NCBI GenBank assembly: GCA_015680685.1
Contig: MNCI01019084.1
Location: forward strand, 62,001 to 126,000
Source: Gnetum montanum
Lineage: Eukaryota > Streptophyta > Gnetopsida > Gnetales > Gnetaceae
DNA: 64,000 bases
Reading direction: 5' to 3'
The first letter of the stretch is position 1. Every line of letters starts with the position of its first letter. The position numbers and the translations under genes were made by a program. This document shows positions 1 to 9,943 of this stretch, in pieces. The notes under the pieces were generated by a model. The model worked only from the letters and a program-made list of their open reading frames with translations, did not search any database and was not told the origin of the DNA.

Positions 1-17
1 TTGTTGTTGGTACTACA

Positions 18-178
18 TCAAATAGTCATATAGAGTATGACTTATCAAATAGAAATGTTGATCAGACTTATCATTTTTATAGTCGTGATGGAAATCAACA
101 TTTTCCAAATGCATATAAAAACAATAAAGACTCATTATATGATGGTGAAGATGATATACTAGATGAACGTTATAATTA
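18..178 (+). repeat. Diverged direct repeat, copy 1 (unknown protein-like segment)
   Basis: This stretch matches 556-730 at DNA and peptide level: both read roughly I-E-Y-D-L, then F-Y-S-x-D-G-x-Q-H, then L-Y-D, then a D-rich end. About three quarters of bases agree by eye. The reading frame runs off the left edge of the window. I do not recognise the peptide. It may be a captured gene fragment near the end of the neighbouring Helitron, but nothing in the sequence proves this. Confidence 0.5.
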
Positions 179-555
179 TTTTATATGTATAGGTGTTTTT
201 TAAAAAATAGTAATATGTTATCTTTATTTAAGAAAATTGTCAAATGAGATTTAAGAAAAAATAATACATGAAAGTAATAGTAATCAGCCTACTTGTGTAG
301 ATGTAAATTGTATTCGTCAGGTAAAAAATATATATAATGAAGTGTTATAAAAAGCATGTGTTTGTATATAACTTTTGTAGTTTTCATAGGCATAATGTTT
401 TTAAATTATGCAAAAAATTTATTTACCATTAAAAGAAAAAAATTTGAATTTAGATTGTGAAGATGTTGAGAGATATATGGTCTGTCCTTTTCAATTAAAA
501 TTAGAAAATGATGGCTCTTATGTTCCAAACATCATGGAAATATTGTTGCAGATGG

Positions 556-871
556 TATATCAAACAATTTTATAGAATATGACTTGCCAAATAAAAATGT
601 CAATCAAAGATATTACTTTTATAGCCATGATGGAATTCAACATTTATCAAATGTATATGAAAGAAAAAAAGAATTTTTATATGATGCCAAGGATACTATG
701 CTTGATGATGGTAATGATGAAGATATTATCAGAATTTTTTATTGGAAAATGCAAACTTTGAAGCTTTTGATGAAAATAGAAAAGTTGGGCTTTAAGATTA
801 GCGTAAGTTATGAAAAGATGAGGGGCAGAAGTTTACATTTGACATTAGTGATTCGGAATATGTCAACATAG
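556..871 (+). other. Unknown ORF relic containing repeat copy 2
   Basis: An open frame of 95 codons runs from the ATG at 584 to 871. Its first 55 codons repeat the segment at 18-178; the rest is K- and I-rich and unlike anything I know. The duplicated part keeps its frame (F-Y-S-H-D-G-I-Q-H against F-Y-S-R-D-G-N-Q-H), which suggests both copies derive from coding sequence. The intervening ~380 bases have frequent stops. No domain is recognised and no promoter is visible. It could be a fragment captured by a transposon or the tail of an unrelated decayed gene. Confidence 0.3.
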
Positions 872-1874
872 ATTGATTTTGTAAATTTTGATCAAAATAT
901 TAATGGCTTTGTTTTATTAAGTATCTAGTATCTTTAATTGTCTTCTTTCAATTGTGTGATCATTTACGTCTCTTTTTAATGTATTAGTTGTACTTATTCC
1001 TACTACTATTCTAATTAGATCTGCAAATGTTAAAAAGAAATTTTAGTTATGAAACATATAAAATATATTACTTATAATTAGAAATTTTAAAAAATTACCT
1101 AGTTTCTCTTATAACTTGATATAAGAATCTAGATTTATGAGCTTGATGAAAGTATACTTGTAATCTGGAATTTCCTTAAACATTTGATCTATTTGGTGGA
1201 TTTTTGAGAGTATGTTTAATACCATTTTATAATCACATTTGTTTTTATTAAATTTTATTTTTTCTTTGAATTTTTTCTTCATGAATGTGATATATATTCC
1301 CTACATGTAAATTAGCATTTGATATCTTTGCATCTTTATTGTAGCCTATAACTTGCATAACAAATTCCTATGAAAGTAATGAGTTAGTAACTACTGATAT
1401 TTAAATAAATCACAACGGACACAAACATCAATAATTGAAATTGGTACCTTAGCATCCATTACGTGATAAGTTTGTACTTTTTTACCATCTTTGATATTTC
1501 CAAATGATTTCATACTAGTTTTAATTATTGCATGACCTTTGCAAATGCAATTTTTGTCGTAATGACCAAGAACTAGAAAATGGTATCAAACTAAGTGGAG
1601 CAACCATAAAGTTAATGGACACTTTTTTATTCACATAATATTTTTTTTATAGAATAAATAAATAAATAATCATTTATATTAACTAATATTTATTTCTAAA
1701 GTTTATAATATGATAAATGAATTATTCAAAATTGTACCTATCACTATATGTAGAATTAAAAGTGTTACTTTTTGACAACTATTTTAGATGATTTCCTTCA
1801 TTTATTTTTTTGGGCTAATTTTAAGTTATTCATTATTTCATACTGTTCATAGAAAATTAGATGATAAATTTGTA
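872..1874. other. AT-rich stretch without recognisable gene
   Basis: Very AT-rich with stops in all frames. It lies beyond the C-terminal end of the minus-strand Helitron helicase, so it should contain that element's 3' end (a CTRR end preceded by a hairpin, read on the minus strand). I could not locate that end with confidence. Confidence 0.4.
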
Positions 1875-3060
1875 GGCTTGATAATGATCTAACACAAGAA
1901 AGTGCTAGATAGACTAATCCAAGTTACTACGTATGTGTAATATTAATGACAACTTTGTCAAGTATCATGCCTTGTGATTTATGTATTGTAAGTGCCCATG
2001 TCAATTTTAATGGTAATTGTTTTTTTAACCAAATTATAGTGACGTTATCAAAACTATTTTGAAGAAGACATAAATGAGGGAAAAATATGGTTTGAAAAAT
2101 TAATCAATACTAAAGATGGTGATGCTAGTTACATTGTTTCATTGCTATAAAATATGTCTATAATAGTTTCAATTGTTCCATTTACCAAACCATAACAAGT
2201 AGATATATTTACTATTAACATTACTTTAGCCTCAATTGTGATTAATATTTCTACTTCCAAATCTTTGTCATCTATGGATATGTATTGATTAGAATAATTA
2301 CTAATACTAAGACTTCGACAAACAAGCTTTCCCAAATTATATAACATTTTCTTGTTGTGTTCATTTACTTGATCATTTTTTGCAAATAAGTGTATACTAT
2401 TCTTAAAAGTTTTTTATTCTTGAATAGACATTGGTTTTAGCTTCTATTAATTAGTATTTTCAAATCAATACTTGTTGGTGTACAAGTTCTTACATTGTTC
2501 TAGTAATTTTTTTAAAAACTCTTTGTTCTTTTGTAGATGTGTTCTGCCATAATATTTTATCCAATAAAACAACAGATGTAAATTTATTCCATAAAATTTT
2601 TCCAATACATTTAGAGTAATATGGTGTTATATCTCAAATTGGAGATAATTGAGCGATATCACCTATAAAATCATTGACCTACCTCCAAAACTTTCATTAC
2701 AATGAGAAAATATTTGTCGTAGTCTTACATCTATATCTTCTAATAAGCTAGCTCTAATAGAACTATGCTCATGAATGAGAACATATTTTATGTCTTTAAA
2801 ATAATTCTACAATTAATGTAAAATAATCTTATTATTTATTTCTTCCATTTATGGATAGTTTTAGACTAGCATGAATTGTTTTTGCTTGAATATTAAAAGA
2901 TGCAACCCTTGTTGGAGCCATTACAAACAAAGGTTCTTCTTTTTTTCCTTTTTTTTGGAAATGCTAAAGTAGACATTTATATCTTAATAGCATGAATTGA
3001 AAAAGATTTCCCTATGCTAGCACTACCTTGTACTATTAATTTCAATGGTTTTAATGCCTT
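1875..3060 (-). pseudogene. PIF1-like helicase domain of the Helitron, broken
   Basis: In intact Helitrons this C-terminal domain unwinds DNA during rolling-circle transposition. Visible on the minus strand: a Walker A motif G-S-A-S-I-G-K-S (3001-3030), a degraded Walker B region where I-D-E-M has become I-H-E-H, the F-G-G-R-S motif (about 2670-2700), a segment A-K-V-M-L-I-V-N-I ... G-L-V-N-G-T (about 2165-2240), T-I-H-K-S-Q-G (about 1995-2020) and the terminal A-L-S-C-V-R-S motif VI (1875-1920). The segments lie in different frames with stops between them, for example directly after F-G-G-R-S-M-I-L. The motif order and spacing match the PIF1/Helitron family well; function is lost. Confidence 0.82.
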
Positions 3061-4517
3061 TTTTTTTTTACTTTGAATATAATAATTTTTAATAATATTC
3101 ACCACTTTTTGTTGTTTCTTATTTGATATTTGTTGATAATTTGTATCAGGTTACATCATGATAGTTGTATTGGAAATTTTCAAAGAATTTAGAAATTGTA
3201 ATATTCTTTCAATTTCATTTTGATTCGTTTTTTTTTATTTATACCAAATGTCTATGTCTCTTCATCCTAACATATCTAATTTTATGTGATTTAAAACTTG
3301 TGTTGGTTGCAAACTTGACAAAAGCTCCCATTTTTTTTGAAAGTGATTTACATTTTCAATATAAACATCTTCTTCATAATCTTCACAAATTTTATCTTTG
3401 CTCATTTCATTTTTATTAGTTATTATTTTAATTGTTTGTTGATGTACTTTCCAATTAGCTTTTATCTGTTCTTCTATTGTTCCTATTTCTTTTTCATATA
3501 TATGAAATGGAACATAAAGCAACATTTGAATTCGATAATACTCTAACTATTTTTCAGTATTCTCAATTGGTTTTTAAAAATATATAGGATAAACGTAAGT
3601 AAGCTATGGCTTATTTTTATCTTTGTTGCAATAACTTATTTGATTTTTTATTTGGATTGTAAATAAAATTTTTTGTCACATCATAAAGGTTTATAACACT
3701 CATGTCTATTGGTCTATTTATGTATGCTTTAAAAATATCTTTTAAATATGTTTATTCATTATTGGATTTGTTTGTAACTATTTGTTTATATACTTGATTA
3801 AACAAATTTAAGTTTACAAAACTTCTACTACATTCTACTAAAGGTAGTTCCAACAACATATGTGATACTCCTTGTGCTCCTATATCTCTTTTGATTAATG
3901 TCTTAATTATCAACTTTTTATAACTTTTACAGATGTGATCTTCATTGTTTTGTAATTTTATAATATTTTCTAACATATCATTATAGGATTCAAAAGTTTC
4001 TTCTGCTTTAGTAACATATTTTGCTATGTACTTCATAACAACATGTTTTGAAAAAATACCTTGCCAATTTATGTTAGCTCTCTATGTTTGAAGAATTAGT
4101 TTATGATGTTTATTCCATCTATCATCATTTCTTAGTGGCTCATATACAATTTCTTTTGACACACAATTCTTGTATAACAATAAACAGATCTCACAAATAG
4201 GCCATCGAACTTTATAGCGATAAAGCATATGTAAAAATAATATTAGAATTTTTTAAAATATTTTTTTTTCAATATTTTTTCAAATAAATCTTTGATACAT
4301 TACCTACAATATAATTTTCCAATTTTTAATTATAAGTAGGTATTCTTTCTACATTTTAAATATCTTTGAACTAACTTAATTAATTATACGTAATCTTCAT
4401 CAATATGTTTAGTGAATATTGCTTCTCTATCATATGATGACAAGTGACATGTATTTGAATTATCTATATATATATATTTATTTATTTATTTATTTGCAAA
4501 ATCAATATCAAATCTAA
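3061..4517 (-). pseudogene. Helitron Rep C-terminal and linker region, broken
   Basis: Minus-strand frames encode the segment between the Rep nuclease and the helicase. The clearest piece (3752-4036) opens with M-K-Y-I-A-K-Y-V-T-K-A-E-E and contains the conserved R-D-I-G-A-Q and L-L-E-L-P-L stretches. Upstream of it (about 4040-4200) E-I-V-Y-E-P-L-R-N-D-D-R-W continues the same protein past a stop. A further open piece at 3262-3525 (Y-V-P-F-H ... Q-V-L-N-H-I-K-L-D-M-L-G) is the linker before the helicase. The catalytic tyrosine pair of the Rep domain is not visible and may lie in the gap. Beyond about 4250 the sequence is low-complexity, including a TATT-rich run next to the gap. Confidence 0.72.
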
Positions 4518-5108
4518 NNNNNNNNNNNNNNNNNNNNNNNNNNNNNNNNNNNNNNNNNNNNNNNNNNNNNNNNNNNNNNNNNNNNNNNNNNNNNNNNNNN
4601 NNNNNNNNNNNNNNNNNNNNNNNNNNNNNNNNNNNNNNNNNNNNNNNNNNNNNNNNNNNNNNNNNNNNNNNNNNNNNNNNNNNNNNNNNNNNNNNNNNNN
4701 NNNNNNNNNNNNNNNNNNNNNNNNNNNNNNNNNNNNNNNNNNNNNNNNNNNNNNNNNNNNNNNNNNNNNNNNNNNNNNNNNNNNNNNNNNNNNNNNNNNN
4801 NNNNNNNNNNNNNNNNNNNNNNNNNNNNNNNNNNNNNNNNNNNNNNNNNNNNNNNNNNNNNNNNNNNNNNNNNNNNNNNNNNNNNNNNNNNNNNNNNNNN
4901 NNNNNNNNNNNNNNNNNNNNNNNNNNNNNNNNNNNNNNNNNNNNNNNNNNNNNNNNNNNNNNNNNNNNNNNNNNNNNNNNNNNNNNNNNNNNNNNNNNNN
5001 NNNNNNNNNNNNNNNNNNNNNNNNNNNNNNNNNNNNNNNNNNNNNNNNNNNNNNNNNNNNNNNNNNNNNNNNNNNNNNNNNNNNNNNNNNNNNNNNNNNN
5101 NNNNNNNN
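4518..5108. other. Assembly gap (591 N)
   Basis: A run of N. Aligning the two LTRs of element A without any net indel places the 5' LTR start at 4886, inside the gap. So the gap should hide about 368 bases of Helitron, the left target-site duplication and the first ~223 bases of the LTR, provided the gap length is accurate. A 219-codon minus-strand frame across it is an artefact of N translation. Confidence 0.95.
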
Positions 5109-5712
5109 GCATCCTTATTCGAGTGTGACGTACTTGGACATGCACATGATCGACAATAAATATCGAGATTACTTCATCATTGTAGCATCCAATTAGCTTA
5201 ATTATTTATTTATTTAATTGTCAATTTTATTTATTATTTCCTTAGTTAATATCTCTCTACCCTTATCTCCTAGTAACACGGAATGAGTACGACTTAATCA
5301 TAAGCATTTATGTGTGACTACTTGGTAACCCAGTAGTGTATCTAGGACATGCACTTGGTAATCCCAGTGGTAGTTATGAATGAGGTCCAAAATGTGTATG
5401 GATGATTAAGGAACAGATGCTCATCACACTTAGGCTAGTTTAGATTCTCTTCCATTCTCTCTCCTGGTTTAGTTGATATTATTTACTATCATCCCCAAGA
5501 GTAGCATTAGTGTAGGAACACATCATACACCTCACTCTAGACTAAACTATATGTGACAAAGCTAATACTAGTCCAGGTGGGAAGACAGTGAACTGTGATC
5601 TATGAGTAACCATCTAGATACCACAACTAGCCCATCTGCAGAGTTCGACTGGATCATGCGTGAAACACTCATATTCGTATGGTTGAGTGTAGGGGTACCT
5701 CGCCACTCATCA
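4886..5712 (+). repeat. 5' LTR of element A (first ~223 bp in the gap)
   Basis: Bases 5109-5712 match 12954-13557 at a constant offset of 7845, at a little over nine in ten positions by eye. It ends in ACTCATCA. The start is inferred from the 3' copy. Confidence 0.85.
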
Positions 5713-5735
5713 TTGGTGTCGTTGCCGGGGACGGT
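5713..5735 (+). other. Primer-binding site of element A (tRNA-Asp type)
   Basis: Directly after the LTR, TTGGTGTCGTTGCCGGGGAC resembles the site TGGCGCCGTTGCCGGGGA that is complementary to the 3' end of plant tRNA-Asp and typical of Athila/Tat-type Ty3/gypsy elements. Two transitions (GCGCC to GTGTC) separate it from the consensus. Confidence 0.75.
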
Positions 5736-5853
5736 GCTAGTTATCTAGATTAGTTATATCATACAAGGTCATTGTATAGGAATTAACAATACATCTATTA
5801 GCAAAAAATAATTACAAAAGGTCACATACAAATTCACACATAATTGCACAACC

Positions 5854-7818
5854 ATGCCTCTACTACAAGACTACGATAATGCTATATCTAGTGAGGAAAT
5901 TTATTGGAGAACCAATGAATTATATGACAATGAAAATTGGAGTATGCAATCTAAGGTGGTGCTTTCTTATAAACATAAATGAAGGAAGCATCATCCCAAC
6001 ACATGAAAGCATAACTTACTCAATGATGATGAACCCCTACTGGTCACTACAAATCTAAAGCAAATGCAAGAGGCTATTCGAATTTCCCGTAGGCATCGTA
6101 AAGAGAGTGGCCTACCCAGGATCAATTTAAACAACTTTCCCAATTCTTTAAGAGCCTATGACTTAGATCTGCAACAACATTTACAAGCCTTCTATGATTC
6201 TTGTGCATGGAACAACATTGATAACAGTGGGCAAAAACTCAAACCCTTTCCTATGACACTTGTTGGCCAAGAAAAAGTATGGTATCGATCATTAAAACCA
6301 AATTCAATCCAACGTTGGCCAACAATGGTAGAACTCTTTAACGAAAGATATCAAACCTATGCAAGAGTGTCAGCCATGAGGAAACAAATCCAAGAGTGGA
6401 AACAAGCACAACATGAACCCTTGGACATGGCCTTAGAAAGATATTATGCACTGTTAAACAACTTTCCAGGTCATGAGTTCTCCGAGGAAAGGCTAATGTA
6501 CCATGTCATTGATGGGCTTTGTGATGAAACAAGAGAGACCCTGGGGATGTATGCCCAAGGTCAACTATACGAACTACAAACCTATCAATTCCAAGATCTT
6601 ATTAAGTAGGTAGCAAAAGAAGAAGGAGAAATGGCTAGATGGGAGAGTGTTGAAAAACATTAACGAGATCGAAATCTCAACTTAACAGAGGTCCATAATC
6701 AAAAAAAGGAGAAATCAACCTATCTCAAGGAAGAAGAACCATCTTTGCCAATACAAAAATCACTAGAAGAAGTCAAGGAAAATATCAATAAGATGTTAAA
6801 ATGGACGCATAAAAAGTGTGGAGAATATATCAATATTACTGGAGATAGAGTTTTGACAACCCAAGAAGTAGGACAAAGTATCATTAGACAATCGGAAAGA
6901 AGGGATGAGGAAGATAAGAGCTCAACTGCCAATCATATGTATGAATGCAACATTTTCCTATATGATCACCCCAAGGGCCAATGCCCAATCTTGTTACATT
7001 TATATGAGCATTGGAGAAGCACGTTACACCCAGAGTTCATATAGAGATACTATGTTCGATCACAGTGGCAACAATCCCAGTCGTGGGGGAAGCCATCCCT
7101 AAACTAGAGGCACCTTTCATATCACCTGAATCCAAATGCTTATCTAGTTCAACATCCCGTTTCCCCAACTTGGTCAACATACTCTATCTCATTGCATTAT
7201 CATTCTCCTCAATACTATCAGCCCATGTCCTCAACACAACCACTACCTTGTGTACCTTACACTTCTCCAAAATTTTAACATTCTCATCCTTTTCCTCCTT
7301 CTACATCACCACCAACTGTTCTTGAAGTGTCTACACCACAGCAGCAACCCACAAACATTACTTGTGCTACTATTGCCAACAGTAGTGAGAGACCTCCTCA
7401 ACATCAAAGGCGTCCCTTCTTTAGACATGACCATAGGAAGGGACAACACAGTTCCAAGGCCACTACATTCTCCAACTCAGCACAAGTCCAACACTATGGT
7501 GCATCCTTCTCCTCGAACCCAACGCCTCATGTCACTTCATCAAGGCCACCAATTAACACTCCAACAATCATACGACCCAATGAATACAGCCATGGAGGAT
7601 GACATCCCAATATTTGCATGCCATCTTACGGTCTCAAGTATCAGAGTGGGTCAACTCTTTACCCAGGAACCACATCTTATAAATTGCCCCACTATGATTA
7701 CTATAATCAAGTGTGTGAATCCCAATGGGGTAAGTATGACCAAGTTTTGATATTTCCAAGATGCAAGGATCCTCATATTTCATTTATTAATCCTCACCAT
7801 GCTCAACCGTTTAGTTAA
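5854..7818 (+). pseudogene. gag of element A, broken
   Basis: Gag forms the retroelement particle. The ATG at 5854 (context ACCATGC) is in frame with the main block 6064-6609, although two TGA codons intervene near 5982 and 6005. The core matches the retrotransposon gag family: L-Q-A-F-Y-D-S-C, W-Y-R-S-L, R-W-P-T-M-V-E-L-F, R-Y-Y-A-L-L, H-V-I-D-G-L-C, E-T-R-E-T-L-G. The same frame continues past TAG at 6607, TAA at 6661 and TAG at 7042, and carries a zinc-knuckle variant C-N-I-F-L-Y-D-H-P-K-G-Q-C at about 6946-6985, with F in place of the second Cys. A Pro/Ser/Thr/His-rich tail follows in shifting frames to about 7818. The copy in G (57256-58800) is very similar. Confidence 0.85.
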
Positions 7819-7832
7819 GGGGGATATCCCCC
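7812..7832 (+). other. Internal purine tract / palindrome of element A
   Basis: AAGGGGGATATCCCCCATT contains the perfect 14-bp palindrome GGGGGATATCCCCC. Its position just after gag corresponds to the TCATGGGGGAGATG tract in B2, D and F. It may act as an internal (central) polypurine tract; that is inference. Confidence 0.5.
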
Positions 7833-9180
7833 ATTTTAATAACAAGCAGGATTAATAAATATTTTTCATTTTCTTTAATTTTAAATTTTTTTATTTTTTA
7901 GTTTTTCATTTTTCAATTTCTTGTTTTATCTTTTTATAAGTAAGCTCATCTACGAATAAAACACTCATGTGGCTCATTGGTTGAGGTGTGTTCTATGTTA
8001 TCGAGTCTCGAGTGATCAATTATTTGGACAGTGAGCCCATTACACCCACCCATCCACCCTACAAATAAGAGGTTCTGTTCAAGGGTACAGTGATATTATT
8101 GACATTCTTAAAACCTAAAATTAATTTTGTGTTCATTATACCTAGAATGAAGAAGGATGGATCAAGAGGTAATGATTAGGGTGTGACATCAAGGGGACTT
8201 GTGGATTCTCTTTGGTGAGATCTGTGAGAGTTATCATGCAATGGGGTTGTACTAAGATCCTTGTAGATCTAACACAAAATGAGAGTAAGAGTAATCAAAA
8301 GGCACTCAAAAATCCAATGTTGTTCTAGGGGGTCCCACTAGAAAGACATGAACCCATGCTTGAAGGTTGGCAGCTTCTCTGGATTCAGTAATTGAAAAAA
8401 AGAAAAAAAAAGAAAAAAAAAACAAAGAAAGTGCCACAAAGTAAAAATCACTCCTTCCTTGAACACAATGCCAAGTGATCGTATGACTTGTTGTTATGGT
8501 ACTCTCATAGTTGCTCATCATGGGATGAAACAATGCAGTGTCATTGATCAGAGGAATGGACTTGGTCCTGATCTTGGAATGACGAGTTAATGACACATTT
8601 ATCATGCTTTACACACAAGATTCATTGTTCCCTGGGTTAGTTACCTCATATCCCAATCTCTACAATCCCTTCTATAGTCTATCTCATCTCGTTGTTCATG
8701 TAATTGTAGCTCGTGTCTCGTATAGTGTAGAATTCTTACCTCATTCCAGTGATACTTACATGTGTGTATTTTTTGGAACTAGTGTGGATTACATTTAACC
8801 CTTGTAGTGCCTACAGACACTTTTAAGTGTGGTTACACAAGGGCATTATACGTTGGAACTTGCTTTAGGGAGGATCCACTTGCTTAATTTTTATAATTTG
8901 AACTCATAACACAACTTCCACACACCATCTATTACCCTCAGCATATTTTCAACGAAGTTCTTTCCCTTATTACTATCCCTCCAATTTGAACATTCCTATG
9001 AACCATCACATAGCCTTTTTCTCTCCCTTATTGATCAATTCCACACAATCATACTTATTCATGCCTTCAGACCTAGTTGAATTTCCCTAGAACCCATTAA
9101 CACTTGTCCACATGTTGTTAGTTTACATCTTTAACTTCAGAAAAATCTTTAAAAAATCAGTATATTTCATCGTGCCTTAA
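7833..9180 (+). other. Downstream module of element A (shared non-gag-pol region)
   Basis: T-rich sequence, then a block that recurs in all six elements of this window. It opens near GGGTGTGACATCAAGGGG (8178) and closes near GGGCATTATA ... GGGAGGATCCACTT (8844-8884). A homopurine run of A with scattered G lies at 8395-8430. In D, F and B2 the equivalent block holds a conserved reading frame; in A that frame is shifted at its start and full of stops. Small open frames here on either strand look incidental. Confidence 0.6.
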
Positions 9181-9187
9181 CATCAAT

Positions 9188-9246
9188 AGGTCACGATATT
9201 GCGACCAACACGATATTGCGTCCATGATATCACATATGTGATATCG
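9188..9246. repeat. GATATC-type palindrome array inside element A
   Basis: Four to five copies of a GATATC or GATATT core in contexts such as GTGATATCGC lie within about 60 bp. The same kind of array forms the U3 of the A, F, G and D LTRs, but here it sits in the element body. The equivalent place in G (about 60180-60225) lacks it, so it was inserted in A or lost from G. Confidence 0.6.
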
Positions 9247-9943
9247 CATCCCACAAAACTATATGCACGTGACCCCCGCCCCCCGCCCCCCATGCTACTT
9301 ACCATCATTTCCAACTTTTCACGCAAGGGAAGTTTTTCAAATTTCTCTCTACGACTCGTGATTACACATCCCTTGCTTTCATATCCATAACTCGCTCGTT
9401 GGTACTCCGATTTTCATTCTGTTTGAACCTACTTGAACCTGAAGTGTTCAGCTCAATCGTGGGGAAGGGACACAAGCCAAATAGCACATATTTTTTTTGA
9501 AATTTTTCATCGCTCGAAGGACATTATCAAGGGTAATTAGCTATAAAATTAAGGATAAAAGTGTCAAAAACAATTTCATCCCCTTAGTTATACCGGGAAA
9601 CTAGATTTGGGAAACCACCTAAGCAAAGAGGACTCACTATTATAATATTTTGGGGGCATTTTAATTAACATCACATGGAGATAAAACAATTCAATTAAAG
9701 AAAGCAGTAAGGTATAACCTAACTTTGGTAACAACCTTACTAATGATAGACCCCATGTGATTGCAAATGACCCTGAAACATGGACAACAGGAAGATCTCG
9801 CTCAAGGTGGGAGTAAATGACCTAGGAGAGGTGAAGGAAAAGTTCTTGCCAGACAGCATGCAGAGTAGGAGGAACAATCATTTAGTATCCATCGGGAGGA
9901 CCCTGCTACTGTACAATCAAGGCAAGCAAAAGGAGGAGCTGTA

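Noticed and set aside
3165-3546. Plus-strand F/Y/I-rich frames
   Set aside because: They are antisense to the Helitron linker region and reflect AT-rich composition.
4486-5145. 219-codon minus-strand frame
   Set aside because: It is almost entirely N; an artefact of the assembly gap.
8306-8605. 99-codon minus-strand frame with poly-Phe
   Set aside because: Antisense to the A-rich run in the downstream module of A; no homologous frame in the other elements.
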